Source: Massilia sp. MS-15
Lineage (GTDB): Bacteria > Pseudomonadota > Gammaproteobacteria > Burkholderiales > Burkholderiaceae_D
Assembly (NCBI RefSeq): GCF_020176695.1
Contig: NZ_JAIWIA010000038.1
Coordinates: 1-64,000, forward strand
Reading direction: 5' to 3'
Length of the DNA stretch: 64,000 bases
Position numbers and translations under genes: made by a program. A model generated the notes under the pieces. That model made no database searches and was not told the origin of the DNA. It saw only the letters and a list, made by a program, of their open reading frames with translations. Positions 36,509 through 46,326 of this stretch are shown here, piece after piece. Positions within the stretch are counted from its first letter, which is position 1. Every line of letters starts with the position of its first letter.

Positions 36509-39201
36509 CACGGCGTCCGGGGCAAGGAAAGTTGCATCCTGACGCTGCCGTCGGCTTCGCTCCCGAGCACGAAGCCAAGGCTGGCCGCGAGCGCATGCAT
36601 GCGCGTGTTCCCGCCCAGCGCCACCCCTTCGACCAGGGGGACCCGGCGCGCCACGCAGTAGTCGAGCAGGCAGGACATCAAGAGATGGCCCAGGCCGCGG
36701 CCCTGCAGGTCGGAGCGCACCGTCACCGCAAACTCCCCGCGCAGGTCGTCGGGATCGAAGCAGATCCGCGCCACGCCCAGGGTTTCCGGGCCGCCCGGGG
36801 CCGGCCTGGTCGCGATGAAGGCCATTTCGCGCGCGTAGTCGATCTGGGTGAAACGCGCCAGCTGCTGTGGCGACAGGTCGCGCATCATGCCGAACATGCG
36901 CATGTGCACGTCCTGCGGGCTGAGGGCGCGGAAGAATGCCAGGTGGGCCGGCGCGTCCTCGGGGCGGATCGGGCGGATCGTCAGGGGACCGAGGCTGCTG
37001 TCGACCTGGCGTTCGAGCGCATCGGGGTAAGGCAGGATCGCCAGCCGCGCGCTGCCGTCATTCCCCGCGGGCAGGGGTTCGAGCCGCATGCGCGCGTCCA
37101 GGGCCACCACGCCGTCGGCGTCGGCCAGCAGCGGATTGATGTCGAGCTCGACAAGTTCGGGCAGGTCGGCCGCCATCTGGCCTACGCGTACCAGCGTGTC
37201 GTACAGGGCGTCGTGATCGGCCGCCGGGCGTCCGCGAAATCCTGCCAGCAGCCGCGCCACCCGCGTGCGCCGGACCAGGTCGGCGGCCAGTACCCGGTTC
37301 AGGGGTGGCAGGCCGACCGCCTGGTCGGCCGTGACTTCGACCGCGATGCCGCCCTGGCCGAACAGCACGACGGGACCGAACACCGGATCGGTACTGATCC
37401 CGACGATCAGTTCCAGCGCCAGCGGCCGGCGTACCATCGGCTGCACCGTGAAGCCGTCGATGCGGGCCTGGGGGCGCAGGGTGCGTACCCGCGCCAGCAT
37501 CGCGTCCAGCGCGGCGCCGAGCGCCTGCTCATCGGCCAGGTCGAGGGCGACACCGCCGACGTCGGTCTTGTGCGCGATGTCCGGCGACAGGACCTTGAGC
37601 GCAACGGGAAAGCCCATGCGGCGCGCGACCGCCAGCGCGCCGGCCCGGTCCACGGCGGCTTCGGTGGCCACGGTCGGGATGCCGTAGGCCGCCAGCAAGG
37701 CCTTGGTGTCGCGTTCGCCGATCTGGCGCGCGCCGGCCGCCAGCAAGGCATCGATCCGGGCGCGCGCGGCGCGCCGGTCCGGCACCGGCAGCTCACCGGC
37801 GCCGGGCGCCTGGGTCAGCACGGCCTGGTTGCGGCGGTAGTCGACCAGTTGCAGGAAGGCCTTCACCGCCTCTTCTGGCGTATCGAACACCGGTACGCCG
37901 GCCTCGATGCACAGGCGGCGCGCTTCCTGGACGCTGGGGCCGCCCATCCAGCAGCACAGCACCGGGCGCGGCGCCCCGACCGCCAGGGGCAGCAGGGCGC
38001 GCGCGATGTCGGCGCCCGGGACGATGGCGGTAGGGGCGTGGATCAGCAGCACGGCATCGAAGCCGGGAGCATCCAGCAGCGCCTGCAGCGCCGCATGGTA
38101 GCGCGCGGCCGGGGCGTCGCCGACAATGTCCACCGGATTGCCATGCGACCAGAGTGGCGGCAGGACGGCCTCCAGGCGCTCCAGGGTGGCGGGACCTAGC
38201 GGCGCCAGTTCGCCGCCAGCGGCGAGCAGGGCGTCGGCAGCCATCACGCCGGGGCCGCCGCCGTTGGTCAGGATCGCCAGTCGCGCGCCGCCTGGTACGC
38301 GTGCGCGCGCCAGCATCGCGACCGCATCGAACAGCTCGGCAGTCGTGTCCACCCGCAGCATGCCGGCGCGCCGGATCGCGGCGTCGTAGACCAGGTCGGA
38401 GCCGGCCAGTGCGCCGGTATGGCTGAAGGCGGCATGCGCCGCACCGGCCGCGCGGCCCGACTTCACCACCAGGGTCGGCTTGCCACGCGCCGCGCCGCGC
38501 GCCGCGCTCATGAACTTGCGCGCCTGGCGCACGCTTTCGACGTACAGCAGGATGGCGTCGGTATCCGGGTCGGCCGCCAGCCAGTCGAGCAGGTCGCCGA
38601 AATCGACGTCGCTGCCGTCGCCCAGGGAGACGAAGCAGGAAAAGCCGATGCGGCGGGCCGCCGCCCAGTCGAGCACGGCGGTGACGAGGGCGCCCGACTG
38701 GGCCACGAAGGCGAGCCGTCCCGGCAGGGCGCCGCCGGGAGCGAAGCTGGCGTTCAGGCCGATGCCCGGCACCAGCATCCCGACGCAGTTCGGGCCAAGG
38801 ATACGCAGCAGCCAGGGCCGGGCTGCATCGAGCATGGCCTGGCGCAGGCTGCGCGGCGGCGTGGCGCGGTCTTCCTCGTATAGGGCGTCCAGGCCGGCGC
38901 TGAGGACGATCGCGGCGCGGCATCCGGCCGCGCCGAGCGCCTCCACCAGGGCGGGCACGCTGCGGGCCGGGGTGCAGATCACGGCCAGATCCGGCACGCC
39001 TGGCAGTGCGCCGATGTGTGGCCAGGCCTGGCGGCCCCCGACCTGCGCGTGGCGCCGGTTGACCGGCCACAGGGCGCCACCGAACCCTCCCGCAACCAGG
39101 TTGCGCCATACCGTGGCGCCGACGCTGCCCGGGCGGTCGGACGCGCCGATCACCGCCACCGAGGCCGGACGGAACAGGTAGTGGAGGTTGCGGGTGCTCA
39201 T
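36508..39201 (-). CDS. ADP-forming acyl-CoA synthetase - GNAT acetyltransferase fusion
   Basis: The 897-residue protein has the CoA-binding domain (residues 1-130, VAVIGASDRPGSVG), the ligase CoA domain (about 150-450), the ATP-grasp domain (about 480-700) and a C-terminal GNAT domain (about 730-890, with DLQGRGLGHLLM for acetyl-CoA). This is the protein-acetyltransferase (Pat/YfiQ) layout. In Salmonella Pat the ligase half is thought to be inactive; here His261 in the motif SHTGALAGSD, the phosphorylated His of active ADP-forming synthetases, is present. GAGGAAA precedes the ATG. An FNR-type box lies 58 bases upstream (39259-39272), at about -41 for a start near 39224. Confidence 0.88.
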   Translation of the reverse strand: MSTRNLHYLFRPASVAVIGASDRPGSVGATVWRNLVAGGFGGALWPVNRRHAQVGGRQAWPHIGALPGVPDLAVICTPARSVPALVEALGAAGCRAAIVLSAGLDALYEEDRATPPRSLRQAMLDAARPWLLRILGPNCVGMLVPGIGLNASFAPGGALPGRLAFVAQSGALVTAVLDWAAARRIGFSCFVSLGDGSDVDFGDLLDWLAADPDTDAILLYVESVRQARKFMSAARGAARGKPTLVVKSGRAAGAAHAAFSHTGALAGSDLVYDAAIRRAGMLRVDTTAELFDAVAMLARARVPGGARLAILTNGGGPGVMAADALLAAGGELAPLGPATLERLEAVLPPLWSHGNPVDIVGDAPAARYHAALQALLDAPGFDAVLLIHAPTAIVPGADIARALLPLAVGAPRPVLCCWMGGPSVQEARRLCIEAGVPVFDTPEEAVKAFLQLVDYRRNQAVLTQAPGAGELPVPDRRAARARIDALLAAGARQIGERDTKALLAAYGIPTVATEAAVDRAGALAVARRMGFPVALKVLSPDIAHKTDVGGVALDLADEQALGAALDAMLARVRTLRPQARIDGFTVQPMVRRPLALELIVGISTDPVFGPVVLFGQGGIAVEVTADQAVGLPPLNRVLAADLVRRTRVARLLAGFRGRPAADHDALYDTLVRVGQMAADLPELVELDINPLLADADGVVALDARMRLEPLPAGNDGSARLAILPYPDALERQVDSSLGPLTIRPIRPEDAPAHLAFFRALSPQDVHMRMFGMMRDLSPQQLARFTQIDYAREMAFIATRPAPGGPETLGVARICFDPDDLRGEFAVTVRSDLQGRGLGHLLMSCLLDYCVARRVPLVEGVALGGNTRMHALAASLGFVLGSEADGSVRMQLSLPRTP

Positions 39202-39258
39202 CGGTTTCCTCGCCGTTGATCGTCAGCGCCACCCTAGCGAACTGAATCGATAATTCAT

Positions 39259-39272
39259 TTGATCTGTATCAA
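39259..39272. promoter_or_regulatory. FNR/ANR-type box upstream of the acyl-CoA synthetase gene
   Basis: TTGATCTGTATCAA matches TTGAT-N4-ATCAA perfectly. On the minus strand it is centred 64 bases before the ATG at 39201, suitable for class II activation. It is 90 bases from a second box at 39349 in the same divergent gap (39202-39432). Confidence 0.82.
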
Positions 39273-39348
39273 AATTGAGCGGAAACTATCTGTTATGCAG
39301 CGTATGACCGCAAGTGTTTTGCGTCGCCAATGTCCGACATTGGCACAT

Positions 39349-39362
39349 TTGATGTGGATCAA
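39349..39362. promoter_or_regulatory. FNR/ANR-type box upstream of the hemerythrin-like gene
   Basis: TTGATGTGGATCAA is a perfect consensus site centred 77 bases before the ATG at 39433. A start near 39397 would have GAGACT (39385-39390) as -10, a weak match that would need activator help. Confidence 0.8.
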
Positions 39363-39432
39363 AGACGGGACGATGTGGACTGGGGAGACTGCCGGTTCGG
39401 TCCCCCATGTCCCTTCTCCTCGGGCGAGCATC

Positions 39433-39906
39433 ATGACACGTGCTGTTCCTCTCTCTTCACAAGGCCCGCATGTCGTCGTGCGCGCGCTGGCCCAGGCGCG
39501 CACAGCGCTCCTCGGCCAGGTTCGCGCCGCGGCCGCCGCGCCGGACGCTTCCTTCCCGGCGGCCTTCGCGAGGCTGACTGACGCTGTTGAAGCCGCGTTC
39601 CGGCAGGAGGAGGCGCTGATGGAAGCGGCCGGGACGCCGGGCCTGCGCGAGCAGCGGCGCGACAACGCGCTGCTGCTGAATGCCTTGCACCATGCCGCGC
39701 CCCGGATCGAGGCGGGCGAGCTCGGCATCGGGCGCGAGGTGCTCGCCGCCTTGCCCGACCTGCTGTCGCTGCATCGCTTCTGCGCCCTGCGCGTGCTGGC
39801 GGGCGCGCGCCGCGCGGCGCTGACGCCGCAGCGGACCAAGGCCGCGGGCCAGGTCCCCCGACGCGCGCTGCCCGGTCTGCTGGGTCACCGCCGGCCTCGC
39901 GTTTAA
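39433..39906 (+). CDS. hemerythrin-like four-helix protein with altered ligands
   Basis: The 157-residue protein resembles bacterial hemerythrin-like domains: FRQEEALMEAAGTPGLREQ corresponds to the usual HFxxEExLMExxGYPxLxxH, and LPDLLSLHRFCALRVL to the last helix. The retained ligands are the Glu of EEALME and the His of SLHRF. The two His of the third helix are replaced by Gln and Asn (REQRRDN instead of xxHxxxH), and the Asp of the last helix is replaced by a Leu or Arg region. Iron binding is therefore doubtful. The ATG at 39433 is the first after the FNR-type box. It is followed after 40 bases by a usp gene. The family call is by pattern only. Confidence 0.6.
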   Translation: MTRAVPLSSQGPHVVVRALAQARTALLGQVRAAAAAPDASFPAAFARLTDAVEAAFRQEEALMEAAGTPGLREQRRDNALLLNALHHAAPRIEAGELGIGREVLAALPDLLSLHRFCALRVLAGARRAALTPQRTKAAGQVPRRALPGLLGHRRPRV

Positions 39907-39946
39907 TCAATACAACAACATCGGTGCAAGGAAGGGGAGGTAGGCC

Positions 39947-40783
39947 ATGAGTTACCGTACCATCGCCGTACACGTCGACGCGTCGCGGCACGCGCCGAAG
40001 CGCATCCAGGTCGCGGCCCGGCTGGCGCGCGACCACGACGCGCATCTGATCGGCGTTGCCGCGCTCGGTGTATCGCGCGAAGTGTTTCCTCATGGATATC
40101 AGGCGGCTCCCGGCAGCCTGGAAGCCAGCTACTTCGATCCCTTGCACGCCAAGGCCATGTGGTCGCTCGAGCGCTTCGCCGAAGCGGCCGGCGCGGCCGG
40201 GGTCGCGTTCGAGAAGCGGCTGGTCGCCGACCTGGCCAGCGAGGCGCTGGCGCTGGCCGGACGCTTCGCCGACCTGGTGGTGGTCAGCCAGGACGACCCG
40301 AGCGAAGCCCTGACCGACACCATCGGGCGCATTCCCGAATACGTGGCGCTTACCTGCGCCCGACCCGTCCTGGTCGTGCCCTGCGCCCCCGTTTCGCACG
40401 GCCCGGGCCGGCACGTGCTGGTCGCCTGGAACGGCAGCAAGGAAGCCGCGGCAGCCCTGTCGGCCGCGCTGCCCCTGATGCGGCGCGCGGTGCGCACGAC
40501 GGTCGTCGCGTTCCGCCCGCGCGGCGATTGCGACCTGGGCGAGGCGGCGCACCAGGCGGACCTCGCCGCCTTTCTCTCGCGGCACGAGGTCCAGGCCGAC
40601 ATCCTGATCCTCGACCGCGACATCGACGGTGGACAGGCACTGCTCACGCTGGCCGCGCAGGAAGCCTACGACCTGCTGGTCATCGGCTGCTACGGCCATT
40701 CCCAGTTCCGTGAACTGATTCTCGGCGGCGTCACCCGCAAGGTGCTGCAGGACGCGACACTGTCGGTCCTGATGGCGCGCTGA
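39947..40783 (+). CDS. tandem universal stress protein
   Basis: The 278-residue protein contains two UspA domains (about residues 1-145 and 155-278). The second has the ATP-binding pattern GCYGHSQFRELILGGVTRKVL cut to G-x2-G-x9-G-V-T, while the first has lost it (SQDDPSEALTDTIGR). This is the UspE-like layout. GGGGAGG lies eight bases before the ATG. It sits between the hemerythrin-like gene and a zinc alcohol dehydrogenase on the same strand, downstream of an FNR-type box, so an anaerobic or stationary-phase role is inferred. Confidence 0.88.
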   Translation: MSYRTIAVHVDASRHAPKRIQVAARLARDHDAHLIGVAALGVSREVFPHGYQAAPGSLEASYFDPLHAKAMWSLERFAEAAGAAGVAFEKRLVADLASEALALAGRFADLVVVSQDDPSEALTDTIGRIPEYVALTCARPVLVVPCAPVSHGPGRHVLVAWNGSKEAAAALSAALPLMRRAVRTTVVAFRPRGDCDLGEAAHQADLAAFLSRHEVQADILILDRDIDGGQALLTLAAQEAYDLLVIGCYGHSQFRELILGGVTRKVLQDATLSVLMAR

Positions 40784-40825
40784 GCGGTTCGTCGCGGCCG
40801 TGATGCGTCGCCACAGGAGGATGTG

Positions 40826-41881
40826 ATGGAGATGATGAAAGCGGCAGTGTTTACCGGCCCCGGCCGGATCGCGCTGGAGCGCAAGCCGGTACCCCGTGCC
40901 GGACCGGGCGAAGCGGTCGTCAAGGTGAGCATGACCACGATCTGCGGTACCGACGTGCATATCCTGAAGGGTGAGTATCCGGTCGCTCCGGGCCTGACGG
41001 TGGGGCACGAGCCGGTCGGGACGATCGCCGAACTCGGACCGGGGGTGGAAGGCTATGCGCTCGGGCAGCGCGTGGTGGTGGGCGCGATCACGCCCTGCGG
41101 CCAGTGCCACCCTTGCCTGGAGGGGCACCAGTCCCAGTGCGGCGGGCACGCGATCGGCGGCTGGCGCTTCGGCAACACCATCGACGGTTGCCAGGCGGAA
41201 TATGTGCTGGTGCCGTTTGCGATGGCGAACCTGGCGCCGGTGCCGGATGGGCTGAGCGACGAGCAGGTCCTGATGTGCCCCGACATCATGAGCACCGGTT
41301 TCGGTGGCGCCGAGAACGGGGCGATCCGCATTGGGGACACCGTGGCCGTGTTCGCGCAGGGGCCGATCGGCCTGTGCGCCACCGCAGGGGCCCGCCTGCG
41401 CGGAGCCAGCCGCATCATCGCGGTCGACAGCCTTCCCGAGCGCCTCGAGATGGCCCGGCGGCTGGGCGCCGACCACGTCATCGATTACCGCAGCACCGAT
41501 CCGGTCGAGGCGATCCTGGAACTGACCGGCGGCCAGGGCGCGGACGTGACGATCGAGGCACTCGGCACCCAGCAGACCTTCGAGAGTTGCCTGCGCGCGC
41601 TGCGGCCAGGCGGCACCCTGTCGAGCCTGGGCGTGTACTCGGGCAAGCTGAGTTTGCCGGTGGACGCGTTCGCCGCCGGCCTGGGCGACCACCGCCTCGT
41701 GACCACCCTGTGCCCGGGCGGCAAGCACCGGATGCGGCGCCTGATGGACATCGTCGCGTCGGGACGCGTCGATTTGCGGCCCCTGGTGACGCACCGTTTT
41801 CCGCTCGACCGGATCGAGGAAGCCTACGAACTCTTCGCCAACCAGCGCGACGGTGTGCTGAAGGTGGCGATCGTTCCCTGA
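40826..41881 (+). CDS. zinc-dependent alcohol dehydrogenase
   Basis: The 351-residue medium-chain dehydrogenase has the catalytic zinc ligands Cys40 (ICGTDVH), His61-Glu62 (GHEPVG) and Asp153 (CPDIMSTGF). The PDIMSTGF form is typical of the Thermoanaerobacter secondary-alcohol dehydrogenase branch. Four Cys (91, 94, 97, 105) could hold a structural zinc that the Thermoanaerobacter enzyme lacks. The Rossmann strand ends RIIAVDSLPER, and its Asp suggests NAD over NADP. AGGAGG is five bases before the ATG at 40826. It follows usp by 42 bases and is convergent with a usp gene; redox balancing at low oxygen is an inference. Confidence 0.9.
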   Translation: MEMMKAAVFTGPGRIALERKPVPRAGPGEAVVKVSMTTICGTDVHILKGEYPVAPGLTVGHEPVGTIAELGPGVEGYALGQRVVVGAITPCGQCHPCLEGHQSQCGGHAIGGWRFGNTIDGCQAEYVLVPFAMANLAPVPDGLSDEQVLMCPDIMSTGFGGAENGAIRIGDTVAVFAQGPIGLCATAGARLRGASRIIAVDSLPERLEMARRLGADHVIDYRSTDPVEAILELTGGQGADVTIEALGTQQTFESCLRALRPGGTLSSLGVYSGKLSLPVDAFAAGLGDHRLVTTLCPGGKHRMRRLMDIVASGRVDLRPLVTHRFPLDRIEEAYELFANQRDGVLKVAIVP

Positions 41882-41887
41882 ACCGTG

Positions 41888-42382
41888 TCAGGCCAGCGTC
41901 CCTTCGGTGAAGTCGGGCTGCGCGGCCTCATGCGGATCGCGCAGCAGCAACACCCGAATCGGGGAATTGGCCAGGACGTAGCCGGCCACGTCGCCCGTGA
42001 ACATTCGATTGGCGTCGTTTGGTCCATGCGTTCCCATCACGATGAGGTCGCAGCCATGTTGCTCCGCCACACGGATGATCTCGGGTCCCGGCTTGGACGC
42101 CAGCGGGGTGGCGTAGTCACAGCTGACGCCGCTGCCGCGGGCGATGCGGCCGACGGTGTCGGCGTGGGCGCGGGCGGCGTGGCGGGCGCGCTCGAATTCC
42201 TCTTGTGCGGCCTGCGCGTCTGGCGCCGCGCCGTCGCTGTCGGGGGTGCGGAACTGTGGCTGCGCAACCGACACCACGACCACCCGTCCCGCGCCCGAAC
42301 TGGCCAGCAAGACCCCCAGTTCAGCTGCACGGATGGCCAGGTCGGAGCCATCTGTGGCAATGCAGATGCGTTCGAGGAACAT
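41888..42382 (-). CDS. universal stress protein (UspA family)
   Basis: The 164-residue protein starts MFLERICIATDGSDLAIRAAE and has GTHGPNDANRMFTGDVAGYVL, a degenerate form of the ATP-binding signature G-x2-G-x9-G-S with Asp in place of the final Ser. It may therefore not bind ATP like its relatives at 31252 and 31701. An AAGGG lies upstream of the ATG. It shares the FNR-type box at 42443-42456 with the divergent secretion/ABC genes. Confidence 0.9.
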   Translation of the reverse strand: MFLERICIATDGSDLAIRAAELGVLLASSGAGRVVVVSVAQPQFRTPDSDGAAPDAQAAQEEFERARHAARAHADTVGRIARGSGVSCDYATPLASKPGPEIIRVAEQHGCDLIVMGTHGPNDANRMFTGDVAGYVLANSPIRVLLLRDPHEAAQPDFTEGTLA

Positions 42383-42442
42383 GATGAGTGCCCTTTGATC
42401 GTTGAAGAGCAAACAGCATTCAAGCTTCTTGCAGCGGATTCT

Positions 42443-42456
42443 TTGATGCACATCAA
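42443..42456. promoter_or_regulatory. FNR/ANR-type box between usp and the yhiI-rbbA-yhhJ genes
   Basis: TTGATGCACATCAA is a perfect TTGAT-N4-ATCAA site in the 122-base divergent gap. It is centred 67 bases from the usp ATG (42382) and 56 bases from the ATG at 42505, so it can serve both directions. Confidence 0.82.
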
Positions 42457-42504
42457 ATTTGCTAGAGAAATGCCCTGCGCCTGCCCGTTCCGCTGCGAGA
42501 CAGC

Positions 42505-43584
42505 ATGAGTGTCCTGCGGGGATGGCGCCTCGGCGTACTTCTGATGCTGGCCGCCGTGCTGGTGCTGGGCGCTGCCTCGAAGCCGTGGTGGAAGGGGCGG
42601 CAAGCCGACCCCGGCCCGGGCTTTGTGAGCGGCAACGGCCGCATCGAGGCGACCGAGATCGACATCGCCACCCGGCTGCCGGGGCGTGTCGCCGAAGTCC
42701 TGGTGGACGAGGGCGACATGGTGGAAGCCGGACAGGTACTGGCGCGCATGGACCCGCATACCCTGCTGGCACAGCGGGCGGAAGCGGCCGCGCGCGCGCG
42801 CCAGGCGCGCGACGCGGTGGCCCAGGCCGAGGCCGGCCTCGCGATGCGCCGCGCCGATACGGCCGCCGCCGCGGCGAGCGTCGTGCAGCGCCTGAGCGAG
42901 CTCGATGCCGCACAACGGCGCCTGCGCCGCTCCACCACCCTGGCGCAGGCCGGCGCGGTGTCCTCCCAGGAGCTCGACGACGACACGGCGCGGGTGCGTG
43001 GCGTCGAGGCGGCGGTCACGGCGGCGTCCGCCCAGCGCGAGGCGGCCGGGGCGGCCGTCGAGGCGGCCCGCGCCCAGGTGGTCGAGGCGCGTTCGAGCGT
43101 CGAGGTGGCGCTTGCTGCCGCCGCCGGCATCGATGCCGACCTGCGCGAGCTGGAGTTGCGGGCGCCGCGCGCCGGCCGTATCCAGTACCGCGTGGCCGAG
43201 CCGGGCGAAGTGCTGCCCGGCGGCGGCACCGTGCTGAACCTGATCGACCTGAGCGACGCCTACATGAGCTTCTTCGTGCCCGAGGCCGCCGCGGGCCGGG
43301 TCGCGCTCGGCGCCGAGGTGCGCCTGCGCCTGGACGCCGCTCCCGGCTTCGTCGTGCCGGCCAGGGTCACCTACGTCGCCAGCGCTGCCCAGTTCACCCC
43401 GAAGTCAGTGGAAACGGCGAGCGAACGCGAGAAACTGATGTTCCGGGTCAAGGCCCAGGTCGACCGCCAGGTCTTGCTGCGCTACGCCGACTACGTCAAG
43501 GCCGGCGTGCCTGGCGTCGCCTGGATCAGGCTCGACGCACGCGCGCCGTGGCCGCCCTCCCTGGCCTTGCGGAGTGCGCCATGA
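42505..43584 (+). CDS. HlyD-family membrane fusion protein (YhiI-like)
   Basis: The 359-residue protein has one N-terminal membrane anchor (about residues 8-26), a biotinyl-lipoyl half-motif ([20 protein letters not shown]), a long Ala-rich coiled coil (about 95-205), the second half-motif and a beta domain. It is the periplasmic adaptor of a type I-like or tripartite ABC exporter. The order adaptor, double ATPase-permease, permease matches E. coli yhiI-rbbA-yhhJ. Its stop overlaps the next ATG (ATGA). Confidence 0.88.
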   Translation: MSVLRGWRLGVLLMLAAVLVLGAASKPWWKGRQADPGPGFVSGNGRIEATEIDIATRLPGRVAEVLVDEGDMVEAGQVLARMDPHTLLAQRAEAAARARQARDAVAQAEAGLAMRRADTAAAAASVVQRLSELDAAQRRLRRSTTLAQAGAVSSQELDDDTARVRGVEAAVTAASAQREAAGAAVEAARAQVVEARSSVEVALAAAAGIDADLRELELRAPRAGRIQYRVAEPGEVLPGGGTVLNLIDLSDAYMSFFVPEAAAGRVALGAEVRLRLDAAPGFVVPARVTYVASAAQFTPKSVETASEREKLMFRVKAQVDRQVLLRYADYVKAGVPGVAWIRLDARAPWPPSLALRSAP

Positions 43585-46325
43585 GACCCGGGGACAGCGC
43601 CGTCGCGCGGGTCGACAACCTGGTGCTGCGCTACCGGCACGCCACCGCGCTGGACGGCATCACGCTCGCCCTGCCGGCCGGCGCCATGAGCGGCCTGATC
43701 GGGCCGGACGGCGTCGGGAAGTCGAGCCTGCTCGCGGTGCTGGCCGGCGCCCGCCGCTTCCATCATGGACGGGTCGAGGTATTGGGCGGCGACATGCGGC
43801 GGGCCGGCGTGCGCGTGCGCGCCAGTCCGCGCATCGCCTACATGCCGCAGGGGCTTGGGCGCAACCTCTATCCCTCGCTCACGGTCGAGGAAAACCTGCA
43901 GTTCTTTGCGCGCCTGTTCGGACCCGACAGCGGTGCGGCGCGCGCGCGCATCGAACTGCTGGCGCGCAGCACCGGCCTGTACGCTTTCATGGCGCGCCAG
44001 GCGGGCATGTTGTCGGGCGGCATGAAGCAGAAGCTGGGCTTATGCTGCGCCCTCATTCATGAGCCCGACCTATTAATCCTGGACGAGCCGACCACCGGGG
44101 TCGACCCGCTGGCCCGGGTCCAGTTCTGGGAACTGATCGCAGCCATACGGCGTGCGCGGCCGGACCTGAGCGTGCTGGTCGCCACGGCCTACATGGAAGA
44201 AGCGGAACGGATGGACTGGCTGGTGGCGCTCGATGCCGGCAGGGTGCTGGCCAGCGGGACGCCAGACGAACTGCTGACCCGGACCGGTTCCGACACGCTG
44301 GAGCAAGCCTTCGTGAGCCTGCTGCCACCAGCCCGGCGCGCCGGCTACGGGACCGCCCGGTCCGAGCGCATGGGCGCGCCACCGGCACTGGCGCAGCTTG
44401 GCCCTGCGGTCGAGGCCCGCGGCCTGTGGCGCCGCTTCGGCGAGTTTGTCGCCGTACGCGAGCTCAGCTTTCGCATCGCGCGTGGGGAAATCTTTGGCTT
44501 CATCGGGTCCAACGGCTGCGGCAAGAGCACCACCATGAAAATGCTCACGGGCCTGCTGGCGCCGAGTGGCGGGCAGGCCTGGGTACTGGGCCGGCCGGTC
44601 GACCCCCACGACCTGGCGGCGCGGCGCCGGGTCGGCTACATGTCGCAGGGCTTTTCGCTGTACCGGGAACTGAGTGTGCGCCAGAACCTGCTGCTGCACG
44701 CGCGCCTGTTCGACCTGCGCGGGGAAGCGGGGCGCCGCCGCTGCGCCGACCTGGCGCGCCGCTTCGGCCTGGAGCCCGTGCTCGACGCCATGCCCGATGC
44801 GCTGCCGCTGGGAATGCGCCAGCGCCTGTCGCTGGCGGTGGCCCTGGTCCATGGGCCGGAGCTGCTGATCCTCGACGAGCCGACCTCCGGTGTCGATCCG
44901 GTGGCGCGCGACGGCTTCTGGGCCGAAATGCAGGCGCTGTCGCGCCGGGACGGCGTGACGATCTTCATCTCGACCCACTTCATGAACGAAGCGGAACGTT
45001 GCGACCGGGTCGCCCTGATGCATGCCGGCCGGGTGCTGGCCTGCGGCACGCCCGCGGCGCTGCGGCGCGAACACGGCGCGGACAGTCTCGAGAGCGCGTT
45101 CGTCGCCTGCCTGCGCGAGGCGGATCCCGAGGCGGCCCTGCCGCCTCCGGTCCTGCCGCCACGCGGGGCGCGGGCCGCCGTGCGGCTGGGCTGGCTGCGG
45201 CGGACGGCGGCCTGCAGCCGGCGCGAGGCCCTGGAACTGTGGCGCGACCCGGTACGGGCCCTGCTGGCCACCTTCGGCTCGCTGCTTCTGATGGTCGTGA
45301 TCGGCTATGGCCTCAACATGGATGTGGAAAACCTGCCGTACGCCGTGCTGGACCGCGACGATACTGCGCTCAGCCGCGACTACGCGCTCAACCTGGCTGG
45401 CTCGCGCTACTTCAGCGAGCGGCCGCCGCTGGCCGACTATGCCGCACTGGAGCGCCGCATGCGCTCGGGCGAGCTGGCCCTGGCGATCGAAATCCCGGCT
45501 GGTTTCGCGCGCGCCCTGCAGCGCGGCCGCCCGGTCGAGGTCGGCGCCTGGATCGATGGCGCCAATCCACCGCGCGCCGAGACGGCGGAAGGCTATGTGC
45601 GCGGCATGCACGCGCACTGGCTGCGCACCCGCGCCGCTCAAGCGGGTGCGCAGGGAAGGGAGGCCGTGGCAGGCGGCTCCACGGCCAGCGTCGAGACGCG
45701 CTTTCGCTACAATCCCGACGTGCGCAGCCTGCCGGCCATGGTGCCGGCCATCATCGCCTTGCTGCTGCTGAACCTGCCGGCAATGCAGGCAGCCCTGTCC
45801 GTGGTGCGCGAGAAGGAAATGGGCCCGATCGTCAACCTGTACGTCACGCCGCTGCGCCGCAGTGAATTCCTGCTCGGCAAGGCAGCGCCCTATATCGTGC
45901 TCGCGATGCTGAATTTCGCGCTGATGACGCTGGTTGCAGTGATGGCCCTCGGGGTGCCGCTCAAGGGCAGTGTGACGGCGCTGACCGGCGCCGCCTTCCT
46001 GTTCTGCGTCTGCGCGACCGGTATCGGGCTGCTGGCCTCGGCCTTCACCCGCAGCCAGATCGCGGCGATCTTCCTGACCATGATCGGCACCATGCTGCCC
46101 GCCATCCAGTTCGGCGGGCTGATCAACCCGGTGGCCGCGCTGGAAGGCGTGGGCCGCGTGATCGGCGAAAGCTACCCGGCCTCGCACATGCTGACCATCG
46201 CACGCGGCGTGTTCAACAAGGCGCTCGGCTGGAGCGAGCTGCGCGCCGAGCTGCTGGCGCTGCTGGCGGCCGTGCCGGTCATCCTCGGCCTGGCCATCCT
46301 GGCCCTGCCGCGCCAGGAGCGCTAG
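43581..46325 (+). CDS. rbbA: ABC transporter ATPase-ATPase-permease fusion (RbbA-like)
   Basis: The 914-residue protein has two ABC ATPase domains and a C-terminal ABC-2 permease domain. The first has Walker [10 protein letters not shown], signature LSGGMKQ and [12 protein letters not shown]; the second has Walker [22 protein letters not shown] and a degenerate signature LPLGMRQ. The permease domain has six hydrophobic segments after about residue 560. Length and order match RbbA (about 910 residues), reported in E. coli as a ribosome-bound ATPase that helps tRNA release. The start is the ATG at 43581, overlapping the yhiI-like stop. Confidence 0.9.
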   Translation: MRPGDSAVARVDNLVLRYRHATALDGITLALPAGAMSGLIGPDGVGKSSLLAVLAGARRFHHGRVEVLGGDMRRAGVRVRASPRIAYMPQGLGRNLYPSLTVEENLQFFARLFGPDSGAARARIELLARSTGLYAFMARQAGMLSGGMKQKLGLCCALIHEPDLLILDEPTTGVDPLARVQFWELIAAIRRARPDLSVLVATAYMEEAERMDWLVALDAGRVLASGTPDELLTRTGSDTLEQAFVSLLPPARRAGYGTARSERMGAPPALAQLGPAVEARGLWRRFGEFVAVRELSFRIARGEIFGFIGSNGCGKSTTMKMLTGLLAPSGGQAWVLGRPVDPHDLAARRRVGYMSQGFSLYRELSVRQNLLLHARLFDLRGEAGRRRCADLARRFGLEPVLDAMPDALPLGMRQRLSLAVALVHGPELLILDEPTSGVDPVARDGFWAEMQALSRRDGVTIFISTHFMNEAERCDRVALMHAGRVLACGTPAALRREHGADSLESAFVACLREADPEAALPPPVLPPRGARAAVRLGWLRRTAACSRREALELWRDPVRALLATFGSLLLMVVIGYGLNMDVENLPYAVLDRDDTALSRDYALNLAGSRYFSERPPLADYAALERRMRSGELALAIEIPAGFARALQRGRPVEVGAWIDGANPPRAETAEGYVRGMHAHWLRTRAAQAGAQGREAVAGGSTASVETRFRYNPDVRSLPAMVPAIIALLLLNLPAMQAALSVVREKEMGPIVNLYVTPLRRSEFLLGKAAPYIVLAMLNFALMTLVAVMALGVPLKGSVTALTGAAFLFCVCATGIGLLASAFTRSQIAAIFLTMIGTMLPAIQFGGLINPVAALEGVGRVIGESYPASHMLTIARGVFNKALGWSELRAELLALLAAVPVILGLAILALPRQER

Positions 46326-46326
46326 C

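Noticed and set aside
42459..43580. In-frame upstream extension of the RbbA-like gene through the membrane-fusion gene
   Set aside because: It is a shadow of the adaptor gene; the protein from 43581 already has the usual length of about 910 residues.
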